Shown one piece after another: positions 35,723 to 47,342 of a DNA stretch of 64,000 nt. The position numbers and the translations under genes were made by a program. Below the pieces are notes generated by a model. That model saw only the letters and a list, made by a program, of their open reading frames with translations. It had not been told where the DNA came from and made no database searches. Positions within the stretch are counted from its first letter, which is position 1. Every line of letters starts with the position of its first letter. The stretch is from Grammothele lineata. Taxonomy: Eukaryota; Basidiomycota; Agaricomycetes; Polyporales; Polyporaceae. The stretch spans positions 372,001 to 436,000 of the forward strand of contig NDFF03000317.1 of the NCBI GenBank assembly GCA_002150815.3, given 5' to 3'.

Positions 35723-38062
35723 CTACGGTTCGTCCTCTTCGTCGTCCAGCCTACTATTCGCAGGAGCGCGCGTATGCCTGTCAGATAGCTGCGAGGACGA
35801 GGACGATGGAGAGGCACGGGAAGGATTGACCGGCTTCAACAAAGCAGGGTCGAAGACGGGAGGGTTTATCGCCAACTTCGACTCCTCCGAGGACTCGTCG
35901 CCATAAAGCTGGTCTCCAGTCTTATCTCCAGTCGGCCAGTCGTGTTGCGCGAGGGACTGTTCGAGCAGCTTGAGGGTGCCAGAATGGCCTTTGAGCTCCA
36001 TGACATTCTGCTGGAAGAACGTCATTTCATCTTCCGAATGGACGGAGAGAGGCAGTACATCATAGCGCATGTCGTCGCTGTCGCCGTGCATCAGAATGTA
36101 CCGCGAGAGGAATAGGGAGTACATGCGCTTGAGGAGGTCGTTGAGAGGGTGGTGATCTGTGCCAGCGTCGTCGTAGAAAACGCACATGTCGGCGATGGCG
36201 TTCTTCAGCATGGAGCCGTGGCATACTGCCAACCGCTTCTCCCTCCCGCACGTTTCTACCGGCGAAGGACCGGAGGACCAAGAGGCGTTGTTGAAAAACT
36301 CGTCCACGAACGACTCCACATCGTCGCAGTTGTGTTCGAGGAAGCGGAAGCCTTCGTACATAATGACGTAGATGAAGGACTCGATTTCGTCGGCGATCCG
36401 CGCGGGGGCATTTGGGTTATCGAGGATGTGGACTGAGCCAAATTGTCGAGTCCCCTGTGGCGCAGGTTGTGTCAGTTCATGAAAGGCCATGTTAATTATC
36501 CGACGTACAGTTTGAGGCGGATCACGCTGGGGCGCAGTCTCGTCTGTCGTGACCGGTCTTGCGAGCTCCCAGTCGACCAGCATTCCTTTGCGCATCACGC
36601 GCCCCTTCCCATTCCCGTCCACAGATACAGTGGGCCGTATGAGAAGATTCCCACTGCTGACGTCTCCATGGAGCAAGTGAGACAAGTTCACGGCGTCGGC
36701 GTGGGCTGGCGTTGAGCCAGAACAGTCAGGCTAGCACTGACAGGGACAGACCTGAACGACGTACCCTGGATGCCGTCGCGAGTGATTGAGACAAGTTCCT
36801 TGCCCGTCCGAAAGTGATCCAGGTCCGCACATATCTCCTCCACAACAAGGCGATAGTGCTCGTAGCGTGGAGTGCCAGAGTCGTCACAAGCGGCAAACTG
36901 CTCGCCATCCACCGCCCGCGCCCGACGTCTCCTTCTAGCTCCCCTGGTCTTCCTCGCTGGCACGCCGGTATTCCGCCTAGCGAGGATCGCGACGTCACCG
37001 GGAAACATAGTGTTCTGCCCAAAGTTAGCTTCACAAACGAGAGTGGGCACGTTTCTGACACCGTCCTTGTTCAGCTGTTGCAGCACGGACGCCTCGGTCG
37101 GGATATCCGAGCGTGAAAGTCTCCACGCGTCCTTGAGCCAGACGAAGCGGCTGCCCTGCTTGTGCCAGGCGACGTAACCACGAGTCCCACGCCCTTCGAT
37201 TTCACAAAAGAAGACGGTGGGTCTGCCGACGAGGAAGTCGTGGGATGAGCCGTCCTCGGTGGGAACCTTAATAGAGAAGCGGGCCGATTGTCCGGCGATG
37301 GAATCGGCGAACGAACGTCTCTCGAACTTGAAGACCTGAGGGGCGTCCGTGGCGGGAATCTCGATTTCGGCACCATCCTCGTCTGGCAGGTCGTTCAGAG
37401 CGTCCGAGGAGCAAGGGTCAGCGAGACGTGTCATCAGCCGGAAGTCGGGGTGGGAAGGGGAAAGACGCGTGGCGCTCGGATCGTGACCGCGTTCTTGAGG
37501 GGAAAGGTGGGCGAAGCCCCATAGAATGTCGCGCACGATTTCTCGTCCGGGCCTTGAAGTGTAGTCGAAGTCGTCCGAATATATGGGCCCTGACCTGTCC
37601 CAGCGAACGACTCGCATCTCCGGTCCGAAAATCATCAAGACGAAGACGAAGGTACGGTGCTGGTCGAGGAATACTTGGGAGATACGTCGGAACATGTGGT
37701 CATCGGTCGAGAGAAGGTCGAGGTCGAGGGGTTCCCTGAAGGACTCTTCGTCGTCCATCAGTTCGACGAGCATTTCCTGAGAGTTCCACCATTCGATTTG
37801 CCCCATGCGCCCGTTGTCCCGCTTCTGAAAGAACGCGCCGTGGATTTCATCCCTCTCATGGGGACGCATGCCTTGGGACACTCCAAGAGACAGGCCGGGG
37901 CATGGACGAGAAGACTTGGGTCCAACGTTGACCCAATTCATCTACGAGGGGTCTGAGCGACTAGATTAGTATCATGAGAACACATACTAGACGCACCCAA
38001 GCAACGGCCACGACATCGGCGCCCCGAGCCCGTTTGATCCCAGAGGCACTGTGGACGTCCAT
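35723..38062 (-). CDS. FunK1-type fungal protein kinase D (HGD form)
   Basis: Four exons on the minus strand: 38062-37997, 37941-36765, 36705-36509 and 36454-35723, 2172 nt (723 residues). Landmarks are SRPCPGLSLGVS, RWDRSG, GTRGYVAW, FVWLKDAWR, NVPTLVCEANFGQ, FRTGKELVSIT, the loop SHLLHGDVSSGNLLI with the Asp near residue 429, MLVDWELARP and GTRQF. The Arg of HRD is Gly, as in copy B, and the two share other residues in the loop (AHADAVNLS), so B and D are likely sister copies. It is the shortest of the four, and its C-terminus is acidic rather than basic (RLDDEEDEP). An upstream frame joins in phase. Confidence 0.9.
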
Positions 38063-38736
38063 TATCGGAGGTTTGCGCTGACGAGGGAGCGGAAAAAAGG
38101 TCTTCTGAAGAATACCGGGAGGAATCGGATATGCCATGTCTAAGAGTCTGGCTATGATAGCTTCAGGATATAGTCGATAGAGAGGTATATCAGAGGCGAC
38201 GTACTGTTCGAGTCTCGAGACGATTTGGCAGCGACGGCCACAGCGATGTAAAATATGGTGACGCGAGGAGAACCCGATGGAGGTGGAAGGAGGGCGAGGA
38301 AACTGAAGTGCACAGCGAGTGAGGGGACGGAGAAGCTCTGTGGCGCAAGAGGCGGAGGGTGGTCGAAACGAAGTGAGTTTTATGGAGGGTGGGCCTCTGG
38401 CGTCAGGACAATGCTCGCCCAGATACACCGCGTTGAACCATTGTGCCGGGCCCGTGCCACCTGCAGTTGTTTCCTGGCCACAAAATCAGCACAAAATGTG
38501 GCCCTCTTGCCGGTCTGGGCTGAACATTACGCCCTCATGCATCGCGCGCGACGTTGTAACACTTCCCCAACACGGCGCGCACAACCTACAGCCGACACAA
38601 TAGTATGTATGCTGGATTATACAGTAAGTATGTAGCATATAGTCAAGAAGGAGCGCACACACCCTCAATAATCTCCTCCCCCTCGCTCCCTCCGCGCTGC
38701 CATCTGCGCCCCCGTCTGGCCCGCATGGCCAAAATC

Positions 38737-39148
38737 CTAGACCTTGAAGCCATATACACACATGCACGCGATGTGCCGCTGTATGAGTTCCTTGTAAGTC
38801 TCGTCCGCCTGTCCGTCCTCCTTGTTCCAAGGAGCAGTCGTCTCGCGCTGCTTTTGTCTCTGGGCAAGCACAGCACCTGTGTCAGCTTCCAGCTCGCACT
38901 ACCGACCCCCACAGAATGACGAATAAATGAAGGGGAAGGTATCGCAGAGGATGAAAAGGGGTAGACGACTCACAGCTTCGGCGCCCGGGGATTGAACGGG
39001 TCCTGCCTCGAGTCCGTCGGATGAAACGGTTTCCCTTGTGCCTCGGGCGCAGCGCCTCGCCGCCGTGAACGGACCTAAGCACATCATGCAAGAACGGGTG
39101 TGCGCCCCCTTCTACACGCCAAACCGCAAAAGCCACCAACACAAACAT
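38737..39148 (-). pseudogene. COX17: COX17 copy 1, decayed
   Basis: Relic of a three-exon gene for the mitochondrial copper chaperone COX17. Exon 1 (ATG at 39148) has a weakened donor, GTGGCT instead of GTGAGT. Exon 2 still reads GAAPEAQGKPFHPTD. Exon 3 begins CCACPETKAARDDC but carries a one-base insertion about ten codons later, and the following CX9C cysteine codon is TAC, so the second helix is lost. The proline before CCAC has become Leu. Compare the intact copy at 58484-58928. Confidence 0.8.
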
Positions 39149-39199
39149 GGTTGCAGGCTCCTGGATCGAGCTTGGGGAAGGATCGAAGAGGGTTGGCTC

Positions 39200-39460
39200 G
39201 AAGATGACGGAAGGCTCAGCTTGACTGGAGCCGAACCTCAAGACTCCGGAGAGGTGACTGGCGATAACCGGCGAGGGCGAACAAGCGACCAAGCGATCCC
39301 CAACTCCGAACAGGAGGAGGGACAGAATTATGGTGGCGGTCACGGACTTCAAGGGGCGCGTAGATGAACTTGTGTGCTGATGGAAGAGCGTGAGGGGTGT
39401 CTATCGTGGAGTGAAGGGATACTGTACTCACGCGGCCGCTTCAGGCGAGAGCGTGCGCCA
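39200..39460. repeat. Spacer W, copy 1
   Basis: Sequence upstream of COX17 copy 1 that matches 47840-48080 and, more weakly, 52440-52535 (shared core around GAACTTGTGTGCTGA and GAGCGTGAGGGGTG). On the minus strand a frame reads TPHALPSAHKFIY here and TPHALRSAHKFIH in copy 2, so it may descend from an exon of an unknown gene. Confidence 0.55.
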
Positions 39461-39829
39461 TGAACTCGCTTCAGTCCGTAGCTCGAATACAGCGCGCATA
39501 GAGGGCGATCGAACACTGCAAGAGCCTGAGGGCAGTTTAGGCGTTTGTGAAGATGCACGCCAGAGACAAGTAAAACACGCACCTGAGAACCTTTATCCCC
39601 GAGCAAATCGTGCGATCCCAGCCCTTGTCGCAGAATTGAGTCAGCTCCGGAGCGGCGAGAATCGAAACGGCTACCAGACGGGGTGCTGGAGGCCGTGGGG
39701 AACTTGTGAGAGGCGCAGGCATGCGGGAGCCCTGTAACCCTTTATAGCACGGCGTGCGTGTGTTCAGCGGACTCGGAAGTGCATGGGATGAGGAGATAAC
39801 CCGCAAAGGACGGGCCTGAAGGGTGCTCA

Positions 39830-40250
39830 AGCGTTTGGGAAGAGGATAACGCTGTATCTAGCGCCCTGAATACATCACGTGACACTGTTTACACGATTCT
39901 ACCTGGAGCCGCTCTCGCCGTTCAATATGTCGTCTAAAACTCCCATCCTGTTCCCCTGCTCATCGCGAGAGACTCTGCGTTCCTCGTTCACGCGTCTCGC
40001 TGGGTCTCGCCAAGGCCCTATGAGATGTCGTGATTCGTTGTGAGCACAGCATATCTCCGGTGACGCGTCCCTCCGCCTCCAAAGGGGCTGCCTCAATCAG
40101 CCTGTCGGGAGACATCTCAAGGAGCCAGTAAACCTGACTCCTGAGGTTTCCCGTAGCCTATCACAGCCTTCTATATCTCTGAGTATACTTGTGAGTATGA
40201 CGGAACCTCCTGTTTGAAGCGCGTTCGAGGATGACCACTCGCCAGCTCCA
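39830..40250 (+). repeat. Spacer Y, copy 1
   Basis: Matches 52981-53360 and 48640-48960. The best-kept core is TCTCGCCAAGGCCCTATGAG (40003-40022). On the plus strand it reads SSRETLRSSFTRLAGSRQGP, MRCRDS after an ATG at 39926, and in copy 3 a similar frame with ATG at 53082. A kept GTGAGTATGACGGAA lies at the right end. It may be the first exons of an unrecognised gene. Confidence 0.6.
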
Positions 40251-41429
40251 GATGAAGATGCAGGCGATCGGCTTCACAATGAGCCTCGCGCGTTTTTGCC
40301 TTCCAGGTCACCTACGTCGACTCGTCGACGCCGCAGATATGGCTCCCGCCGATCCTAGATGATTTCACCCGTAGTATCGAGGACCGAGATGAGGGAGAGG
40401 TACGCCGCCTCCTCCACCGGCTGCGCCGCCCTCGCTCACCGCATCTCCGGACCCCTGTGTATCCTTCCCGAGCTAGGTGAAAACCAGGGCTCTTACTCTC
40501 AACATACGTGTATCGTCCAGGCCGTGCTGTTTGCCTCAGCCGTTGAACGCGTTAGGCAGTCTGTTGATGGCGGCTGAATGACTCCAAACGACCTCAAGCG
40601 TATGTCAGCCACCCCGCTGCTCGCTCGTTTCGTGCGATAGCTGAGCAATCATCAACAGTGCACCATCCTCGCAAACTGCGTCTGAAGTACCTACCCTCGC
40701 ATATCTACAGTCGACTGCATCCCTTAGTTTCTGCCGCGCGGCTCTTCTGCACCTATCGAAAGCTCTACGAGAGGTAAGTGTGTTCTCGGCCCTGCAGGCC
40801 ACACTGGAGCGATAGCAGCGTTTCCGTCTCTGACACACAGCCTAGTCTTAGACCTCCGAAACACGCCATCTACAAATATCCGCCCCATCGACCATCCAAG
40901 ACGAGGACGAGCGAAGGCCGTTTCGGCGTCATGCCCCTCACGCAGAAGCCACGCTATTTGCCTAACACCGACTTCGCGCGGCCGCGGCGTTCACGCCCCT
41001 TTCCTCCTTCCACTCTCGCTTCCGACCGGTCGTTCTGATGCCTTCGCTTCGATTTCCCCCACGACCGTTTCCTGCTCATGGGCGTTCATAGGCGGCAGAA
41101 TTCTGTGCACTTCCAGTTCATACGGATGGGCTGCGAGACACCCTTGGTCTGCCATGAGACGCGACGCCGCAGGGCGGGGCGTGTCTCTGGGTGCAAGCGC
41201 ACTGTACAACAGGGCGTGCGGAGACTGGAAGATAAGTAAATGCGAAGGGCGGGTGGAGCGACGGTCGACTTACGAGCCATGTAGCACGAAGTCGCAGACT
41301 GTACGGGGATGGCCCGCGTCTCAGAAGCGGGGAAATGGGCCGTGTATTGGCGCGGGGGCGTCCGAGTGATGCTATATGCGTACCTCCTTCGTCTTCTCAA
41401 GTGGTGCACGCAGAGTAGTATGCCCGCCA
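40251..41429. other. Spacer between Y1 and NLR-1, absent from the second unit
   Basis: In the second unit Y3 joins directly to the NLR leader (about 53364), whereas here about 1.2 kb of extra sequence intervenes, so one unit gained or lost it. The frame VTYVDSSTPQIWLPPILDDF (from about 40308) could be an exon, but no gene could be built. Confidence 0.45.
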
Positions 41430-41690
41430 TTAATGTTGTGCGTGGGTTCTGGCGAGAGCCTAGCGCTGGCATGCTTCCATGATTCTATGTACAGCGGAGG
41501 GTCTGGCCACGGGTACTGACTAGTCTGATACCATACGGCAGACGACCCCAGAGCTGAGGGAAAGATTGCATGAGCCACCGGCGATCCTCAGACTGGTCGT
41601 GCAGCCGAGAGCCTCCCGTAACTGAGACGGCACTCGATCACTTTCTGCGTGTGTTCTTCGATCCAGTGGCCACTAACGCGTGTGTCCAGC

Positions 41691-42032
41691 ATGGCTCAAA
41701 ATGAAGAGCCCTTGAACTCTACATTACAGGCGTTTTCTCCCAACCAATCCCTGCTTACTGCCAAACGCCGGGGTTCGAGGTGCGGCTTTGCCCACCATCC
41801 CGGACGCCTGCTGTCGCCTGTCCAACGCGTGCTTCTGGCATGCCCTCCTACCAATACCACTTCAGTCCCACCGATAGAGGGACTCCGCACCTTTCCCCGC
41901 GATGAGTTCCTCCAAACGCTACACTCGCAGCAATGCCTTGGACGACGCCCTCACTGGTGCAAAGGGTATCGCAAAAACGACCCAAATCATTGCAGACTTC
42001 ATCCCTATCCCCGGCATCGCGCAAGGAGCTGA
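41691..42032 (+). other. Upstream reading frame in the NLR-1 leader
   Basis: ATGGCTCAAAATGAAGAGCC starts a frame 211 bp before the NLR-1 start. It overlaps the NLR start in another phase. The same ATG and first 60 or so codons are kept in the NLR-2 leader (53623-53814), where the frame stops before the NLR start. It could be an upstream frame that tunes translation, or a spliced 5' leader: a GTGCGG..CAG intron of about 100 nt is possible in both copies. Confidence 0.4.
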
Positions 42033-44425
42033 GATTCTCGTTGCGATCATAGAGAAGATTCAGGTGTGCTCTTCTCCCCACGGGCTCTTCTTCGGCTTCA
42101 CGCTGCGCCCTGGTCTAATTCGTTCTACTAACTCCCTCGCTCGTCTACAGAAAACCAAGGAAACGCGCAAGGGTTCTAAAGAGCTTGCAGAAGAGATCAA
42201 AAATCTCGTAGACTTGCTCACTAAAACCGAAGAGGACGCTCGAACGCAGATCAAGACATGCAATGCCAGCAAAGAACAGTTGGAAGAAAGCTTCGAGGAG
42301 GCTACCGCAACTGAACTCTCAGTCCGGGGCCATATGGGCCATTTCGTCAAGTATGTCCAGAACACCCCTCCTTTCTATCGTCTTAATAACAATTTGCTAG
42401 GCAGCTCAATGAGCTCAACGACCAAGCAGATAACCTTTCCAAGGGCAGAAAGCTTTCACGATGGTTTCACAGCGAGCAGAATGCCCAGATGTTAGAGGAC
42501 ATGCGACAAATGGTCATTCGGATTAACGCTTACCTCAATGTGTGTTGCCCGATTCTCATGAATGGCCGGACTTGTGAATGACTCTGCACGGTAGACGTCC
42601 TGTGTGAAGTCTATCGACAGCGCGGTTCAAGGTATACAGCGGAAGCTGGAAGAGATAGAGCAGGCAGCGAAGGTACGTTACGCTTATACCGTCGGCACCA
42701 TATATTCAAGTGTTCATAATGGTCGATCTATGAACATGCCGCTGTGACACCAGGACCGTGGTGAGTATACTACCATAAGTCATAGGTGGATCTGTGTCGA
42801 TCTCAGTGCTGATTCTATCGTGATCTTCTACAGATATGCGCGCGATCCTGGATAGACTTCCTCGTGCAAATGCGAGCTTTCAAGCTTTCACGAACAAAGA
42901 GAGGGCTCGTTTCCTCGAAGGCACCCGAACAAAGCTCTTCAAGAAGATCAGTGACTGGACGGGCGCAGAGACAAACGACAAGCCCATCTGCGTCCTCATC
43001 GGAGGTGCTGGAAGGGGGAAATCCACGATCGCCTACGAGCTCGCCAAACGCCTTGACGCCGATAAGAAGCTCGGCGCATCATTCTTCTTCGGTCGCGGCA
43101 TCCCAGAGGCGTCGTCCACGAAGCTCTTCTTCACCACCATTGCCCATCGCCTCGCACACTCCCAACCAATTCTCTTACCCTTCATTTCCGACGCTGCGCG
43201 CGAGCATCTCGGGAGAGGAACGAATCTCCAGATGGAGTTTGCAGTCCAATACCTTCTTCGTGACCCCCTGCAACTTACCGGTGCGACCGGACACCAGCCG
43301 GCGTTCCTCATCGTTGACGCCCTCGACGAATGTGAAGATCGCGACTCTGTCAAGGAGATGCTCCGGTTACTCTGTTCATGCATCGACGACAACGGCTTCC
43401 CGCTTCGAATCTTCCTCACGTCGCGCCCAGAAGGTTTCGAGAAGGAGCTCACTGCGCAAGGGTTGGCACTAGAGACCATATCACTCGATCAAGAGACCCA
43501 AGGCCTGATCGAGAACAACTCGGACGTCCAGCGGTTCCTACACCACGAGCTTGGTGAAACGGGCAAGCCCTTGGTGCGAAAGCCAGAAGTCGTAGAACGG
43601 ATTGCCGAGCGCGCTGACGGGCTCTTCGTCTATGCGCGGATCTCCGTGGATTTTATCTTCACGGAAGGTTCCAAAAGCCCCGCAAAACGCGCTGAGATTT
43701 TACTCTCTGACACGGAGAAGCATAAATCATCGCTCATTCCTCTTGATGCCCTCTACCTCACTGTCCTTGAAAGCGCATTCCCATCAAAAGACCTCCTGGC
43801 CGATCCCTCACTCCTCGAGGATGTCCGGGCCGGACTTGGATGCATCCTTCTCCTCCGCAACCGTCTCCCGCTCGAGCACATTAAGAAGCTAATGGGAGCA
43901 ACACCTGACGAAGATCCTATGACTTGGGTCCTCAGCCGCCTACGCGCGGTCATGGTGTTCGACGAGGAGAAGCCAAGCGAGATGTTCCGACCCATGCACG
44001 AGTCATTCCCGGATTTCCTCGTCGATCCTGCGCGGTGCACCAACGATCTCTACCTCGTCGACCTTCCACGCGAGCATGCGCGTATCGCAGGGTGGTGTGT
44101 CAAGACTCTCAAGGAGGTGCTCCCTAAGGACCCAATAGTCCTCTTGGATATTCCTAGTCCTGATCCGAAGGACGCAATAGTCGGATTGTTTAAGCTGAAA
44201 CACTCTGTGGGGGTTTGGCCGCCGCATGTGCGATACGCCTGCGTGCATTTGGGATCGCACCTAAAGCAGTCACAGAAATCGGACAGACCACTCCCCACAT
44301 GCTTGAATACGTGTATGGAGGAGCCATTCCTGTTCACCTGGGTCGAAAGCCTACTAGGGATCGATGCCAAGCGTTGGCCAAAGGAAAGTGTTCCTTATTC
44401 TTATTACATTTATTCCAACACATAG
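41902..44425 (+). CDS. NLR-1: MLKL-like helical domain plus NACHT NTPase
   Basis: STAND/NLR-type protein of the kind used by fungi for non-self recognition or regulated cell death. Six exons: 41902-42063, 42151-42350, 42401-42539, 42595-42672, the 7-nt microexon 42754-42760, and 42834-44425, 2178 nt (725 residues). Residues 1-190 form a helical bundle (IADFIPIPGIAQGAEILVAI, KGSKELAEEIKNLVDLL, LSRWFHSEQNAQMLEDMRQM) like the N-terminal domain of MLKL. The linker DRDMRAILDRLP follows. The NACHT has Walker A GGAGRGKST (about 252-260), Walker B FLIVDALDECED (about 353-364) and sensor LTSRPE, then a winged-helix-like region (MHESFPDFLVDPARC). No WD, ANK or TPR repeats follow. Intron 1 (87 nt) is stop-free and in frame. 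The C-terminus may be spliced to the coiled-coil exon downstream. Confidence 0.88.
42754..42760 (+). other. 7-nt microexon of NLR-1
   Basis: GACCGTG lies between CACCAG and GTGAGT. Including it is the only way I found to bring the helical-domain exons into phase with the NACHT exon. The equivalent GATCAGG is kept in NLR-2 at 54693-54699. Confidence 0.75.
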
Positions 44426-44495
44426 GATGATCCACTAACCATCCAAACCATCAAGACAGTTCCCAAATCTTACGGAATGTACACGCCAAAAGGTC

Positions 44496-44798
44496 ATGCT
44501 CCGACTGGAAGACATGGAGAAAAGGGTCACGGTGTGGCTGCGTCAGCAGCTGCGAGATTGTCTACAAGCGCAGCTGCCAGAGAGCCGGCAGGTACAGGTG
44601 TTGGAATGGGTCTGGGGACGATTGCGGGAACGGTTGCCAACGCTGCGACCGCGAGCGGAAGAGCTCGAGCAGAAGATCCTGCTAAAGATAGCGAGAAGTA
44701 TAACCCACTGGTTGATCTCGGGGATGATGCCGATGCTGGAGGCGGAGCTGCGAAACCAGCTGTGGGAGGAGCTGGAGGCGAAGCTGGAGGCGGTGTAG
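44496..44798 (+). CDS. Coiled-coil frame downstream of NLR-1 (first part)
   Basis: Frame of 100 residues starting MLRLEDMEKRVTVWLRQQLR and ending LRNQLWEELEAKLEAV. It is rich in Leu, Glu, Arg and Gln with heptad-like spacing. Its first 35 residues match the frame downstream of NLR-2 (LEDMGKNIIQWLQEQLR). It lies 71 bp after the NLR-1 stop on the same strand. It may be a separate small gene, or a 3' exon of the NLR if an intron removes the NLR stop; I could not find a donor and acceptor that keep phase. Relative to copy 2 it is interrupted after AKLEAV and resumes at 45566. Confidence 0.45.
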   Translation: MLRLEDMEKRVTVWLRQQLRDCLQAQLPESRQVQVLEWVWGRLRERLPTLRPRAEELEQKILLKIARSITHWLISGMMPMLEAELRNQLWEELEAKLEAV

Positions 44799-45565
44799 AA
44801 CTCCCGTCTGCGCTGACGTCTTGTTGCAGGACTCGACACGCCGCAACGCGCCCACGTGACCGCGTCAGCGTCAGGCGCTCATGTGCAACTCGGCACCGGT
44901 CGACGGGGATAGGTCGGGGGTTTCGGCCTTCTTTCTTGGTCTTCGTTTATTTTCCTTCTTCTCTTCGCTTACACTTCGGCAGCGCCGCAGCCCAGGTTTT
45001 GTTGCAGTTCACAGTCCCGCATCCGCTCCTCATGTCACACAGGCCCTCGCTCGGAGGTCGTCGACGCGCCGCGCACGAAGACACAGAGACGGTAAGCCGT
45101 CCTGGGCCCGAGGCGACCCCCCGCGACTGAGGCGGGCAGCACGCGCACGTAAATAGGCGGCGTCTCGGGGCCCCGGTGACGTGCCGAGACATACCTCTGT
45201 CCGCAAGCTGTCCGGAGCCGCGACCGAACAGTGACGGCAGCCTTTTCTTTCGAAAACCATGGCCACTTTTGTACGATACATCACGGAAGCTGTGAAGGAG
45301 GGCCCCGGCCGAGAGAACGGCTCGAGGGGACCCGCGCTCATGTATAACTAGCCGCCCAGTCGGGCGTGGAATCAAGTTTTCCCCTTCTTCGCATTTCGCA
45401 TCTTCGCCGCCCGCCGCTCGCAGCCCACGTCCCCGTTCGTCGTGAACGCGTCCTCAAGTCCTGACCGACGCGGTCAACATCCTCGTATCGATAAGCCTTC
45501 AACTTTCCCCTCTACGCCTTGCGCTTTCCTCTCAACGACCTACGGACTAACTTATTCTTCCACAG
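44799..45565. other. Interruption within the NLR-1 coiled-coil region
   Basis: About 770 bp with no counterpart in the second unit splits the coiled-coil frame. It ends in a good acceptor (TTATTCTTCCACAG) and begins next to GTGTAG, so it could be read as an over-long intron or as an insertion. No terminal repeats are visible, because both edges lie in the GGAGGCGAAGCTG minisatellite. Confidence 0.5.
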
Positions 45566-45870
45566 CGGGGCTGGAGGCGGGGCTGGAGGCGAAGCTGGAG
45601 GCGAAGCTGGAGCACCCGGACGCGGATCAGGAGGCGGTTCTGGGTCGGAATTTCGGTCGGAATCTGGGTATAGAGCTGGGTAAGGAGATCAAGGACGTGT
45701 GGGATTGGCGTCAGGAGCTGTCTCAGCACATAATGGGCCTACAGGAGATGACGGACACGCTAGGCCTGGCTCGGAACATGCAGGAGAAGACCCTGGAAAC
45801 GCTGAACCGCATACTGCTCCAGGCGTCGCATATAAAGTGGCGGCTAGAGAGACAGACAAGGAGCACATAG
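45566..45870 (+). CDS. Coiled-coil frame downstream of NLR-1 (second part)
   Basis: Open frame without its own usable ATG at the start, so probably an exon. It reads GLEAGLEAKLEAKLEHPDAD, then GRNFGRNLGIELGKEIKDVW, DWRQELSQHIMGLQEM, and ends WRLERQTRST. The segment DWRQELSQHIMG matches DWRSECQELCQHLMG near the end of the NLR-2 coiled-coil frame. Together with 44496-44798 it corresponds to one continuous frame in the second unit. Confidence 0.4.
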
Positions 45871-46089
45871 TGGGGACCGGCCATGTATCAGCCTCGCAGT
45901 CGGACTGCAGATTATGATCTCACCATGGGGGCCATGCGCATGCTAATCATCGTAGTATGTTGCACCGCGTCGGTGACGATTTCTCATGTTGGCTAGGTCG
46001 CGCGTTGAGGGTCGCTGTGTTGACCACTTTGCTATACCCGAGGCTGTTTTGTCATCATCATCTCGCAGTCAACATCCCGCTACAATATG

Positions 46090-47010
46090 ATATTGAGTGA
46101 CAAATTCTTGTGTGATTCACCACATCCTACATGCAGCAGGAAGTTTTTAGAGGAATGTAATAATTTGACTTGGTACAGTCGTGCAACACATCTATGCGAA
46201 CGGCGGGCCAAAACGATGCGACCAGAGATGCGAGATCCTGTCGCGCCATGGTACGTTTGCAGGATCGGGGCGATACGTTCTAGCAGCGAACGTCCGCGTG
46301 AGACGCAACTCTCGAAAGCGAGCGATAACATCGAACTCACCATCAGAGGACAGAGTGACTCGGGAGGAGCGGGGCGAGACCGAGACATGTTTGTCAGATG
46401 TATTACAACGGCGTGGAGGGTGCATGAGATAGCGGATGTGGAGGCGTACGTCCCCAGGTGTGCACCGTACACTTCGCGTAGGGTGACCAGTGCTATGGCC
46501 ACGTAGGTCGCAAGAACGAGACGAATGCGCCTAAATCGAACTCGAGCGGGAGAGAAATGTGGAGGCGCACGTAAGACGAACTTGAGAAGAGGTCATAGAA
46601 GGCCCTGAAGGCGATGGTGATGGCGGCGTAATGAAGACTTTGAGCCTGATAGAGTAAAGTCAGTCAGAGTAATTGCGGAGCATCGTCACCTGAGACGTAC
46701 GGTCCGAGTCTGTCAACGAAGATGCCCGGTGGAACACGAGAGGGGATGTCCCTGGCGCTGAGAATGGACAGGAGGTCGCTCGCGACTTCTTAGGGAAAGT
46801 TCCGAAAGTTCGCGTAGCATCTGGACGTAGAGATACAGGCTTTAGAGTGTTTAAAGCAATCCAATGAGAACGTTAGCTAAATGAATCATACGAGTATGAA
46901 GAACGACACACTCGCCAGAACCTGGCGATGAGCGCGAGGGCGTATCGGACATTCTTGAAGCCCCGGAGGTCGAGCGCCCCGCGTCCTCTCCGAGTTGGAG
47001 TATGTGTCCA
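46090..47010 (-). pseudogene. Membrane-protein gene, copy 1, decayed
   Basis: Homologous to 57245-58185. On the minus strand scattered frame pieces remain: RGFKNVRYALALIARFW (about 46970-46920), ITIAFRAFYDLF (about 46610), and ATYVAIALVTLREVYGAHLG (about 46520-46455). Hydrophobic stretches suggest a small multi-pass membrane protein of unknown family. The pieces do not join in one frame and I see no intact start, so it is probably a pseudogene. It lies between the coiled-coil region and COX17 copy 2. Confidence 0.5.
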
Positions 47011-47342
47011 TTCAGAACTCTCCCACGAAGATGACACGCCGATCTCCACTGGGCTACAAGATTAGTACAGTAAGTCTCCCGCGATTGCCTGTCTGAGCTG
47101 AACACAACGCCCTCACGTATCACGCACGACAAGACGCACGACGGAACTTTCTCAACATGGCGCATAGAGCACGCAGCCCACACGAACTTCGTTCATCCGG
47201 TCTAACCAGAGCGGTGAATAGCATGTATTACAGTGAGAATGTAGCACGAAGTCGAGGTGGATCACACACCCTCTATGGACTCCTCCTCCCGCTCCCTCTG
47301 AATCTCTACATGCGCCGCCGTCCAGCCCCAAGAACAAAAATC

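Noticed and set aside
40251..41429. Frame VTYVDSSTPQIWLPPILDDF as exon of a gene linked to spacer Y
   Set aside because: It has no counterpart in the other units and no phase-keeping join to the Y frame, so no gene model is supported.
42864..43472. 202-codon plus frame within NLR-1, repeated at 54803-55411 in NLR-2
   Set aside because: Present in both copies only because the NACHT exons are similar; Ser/Arg-rich out-of-phase shadow of the NACHT frame.
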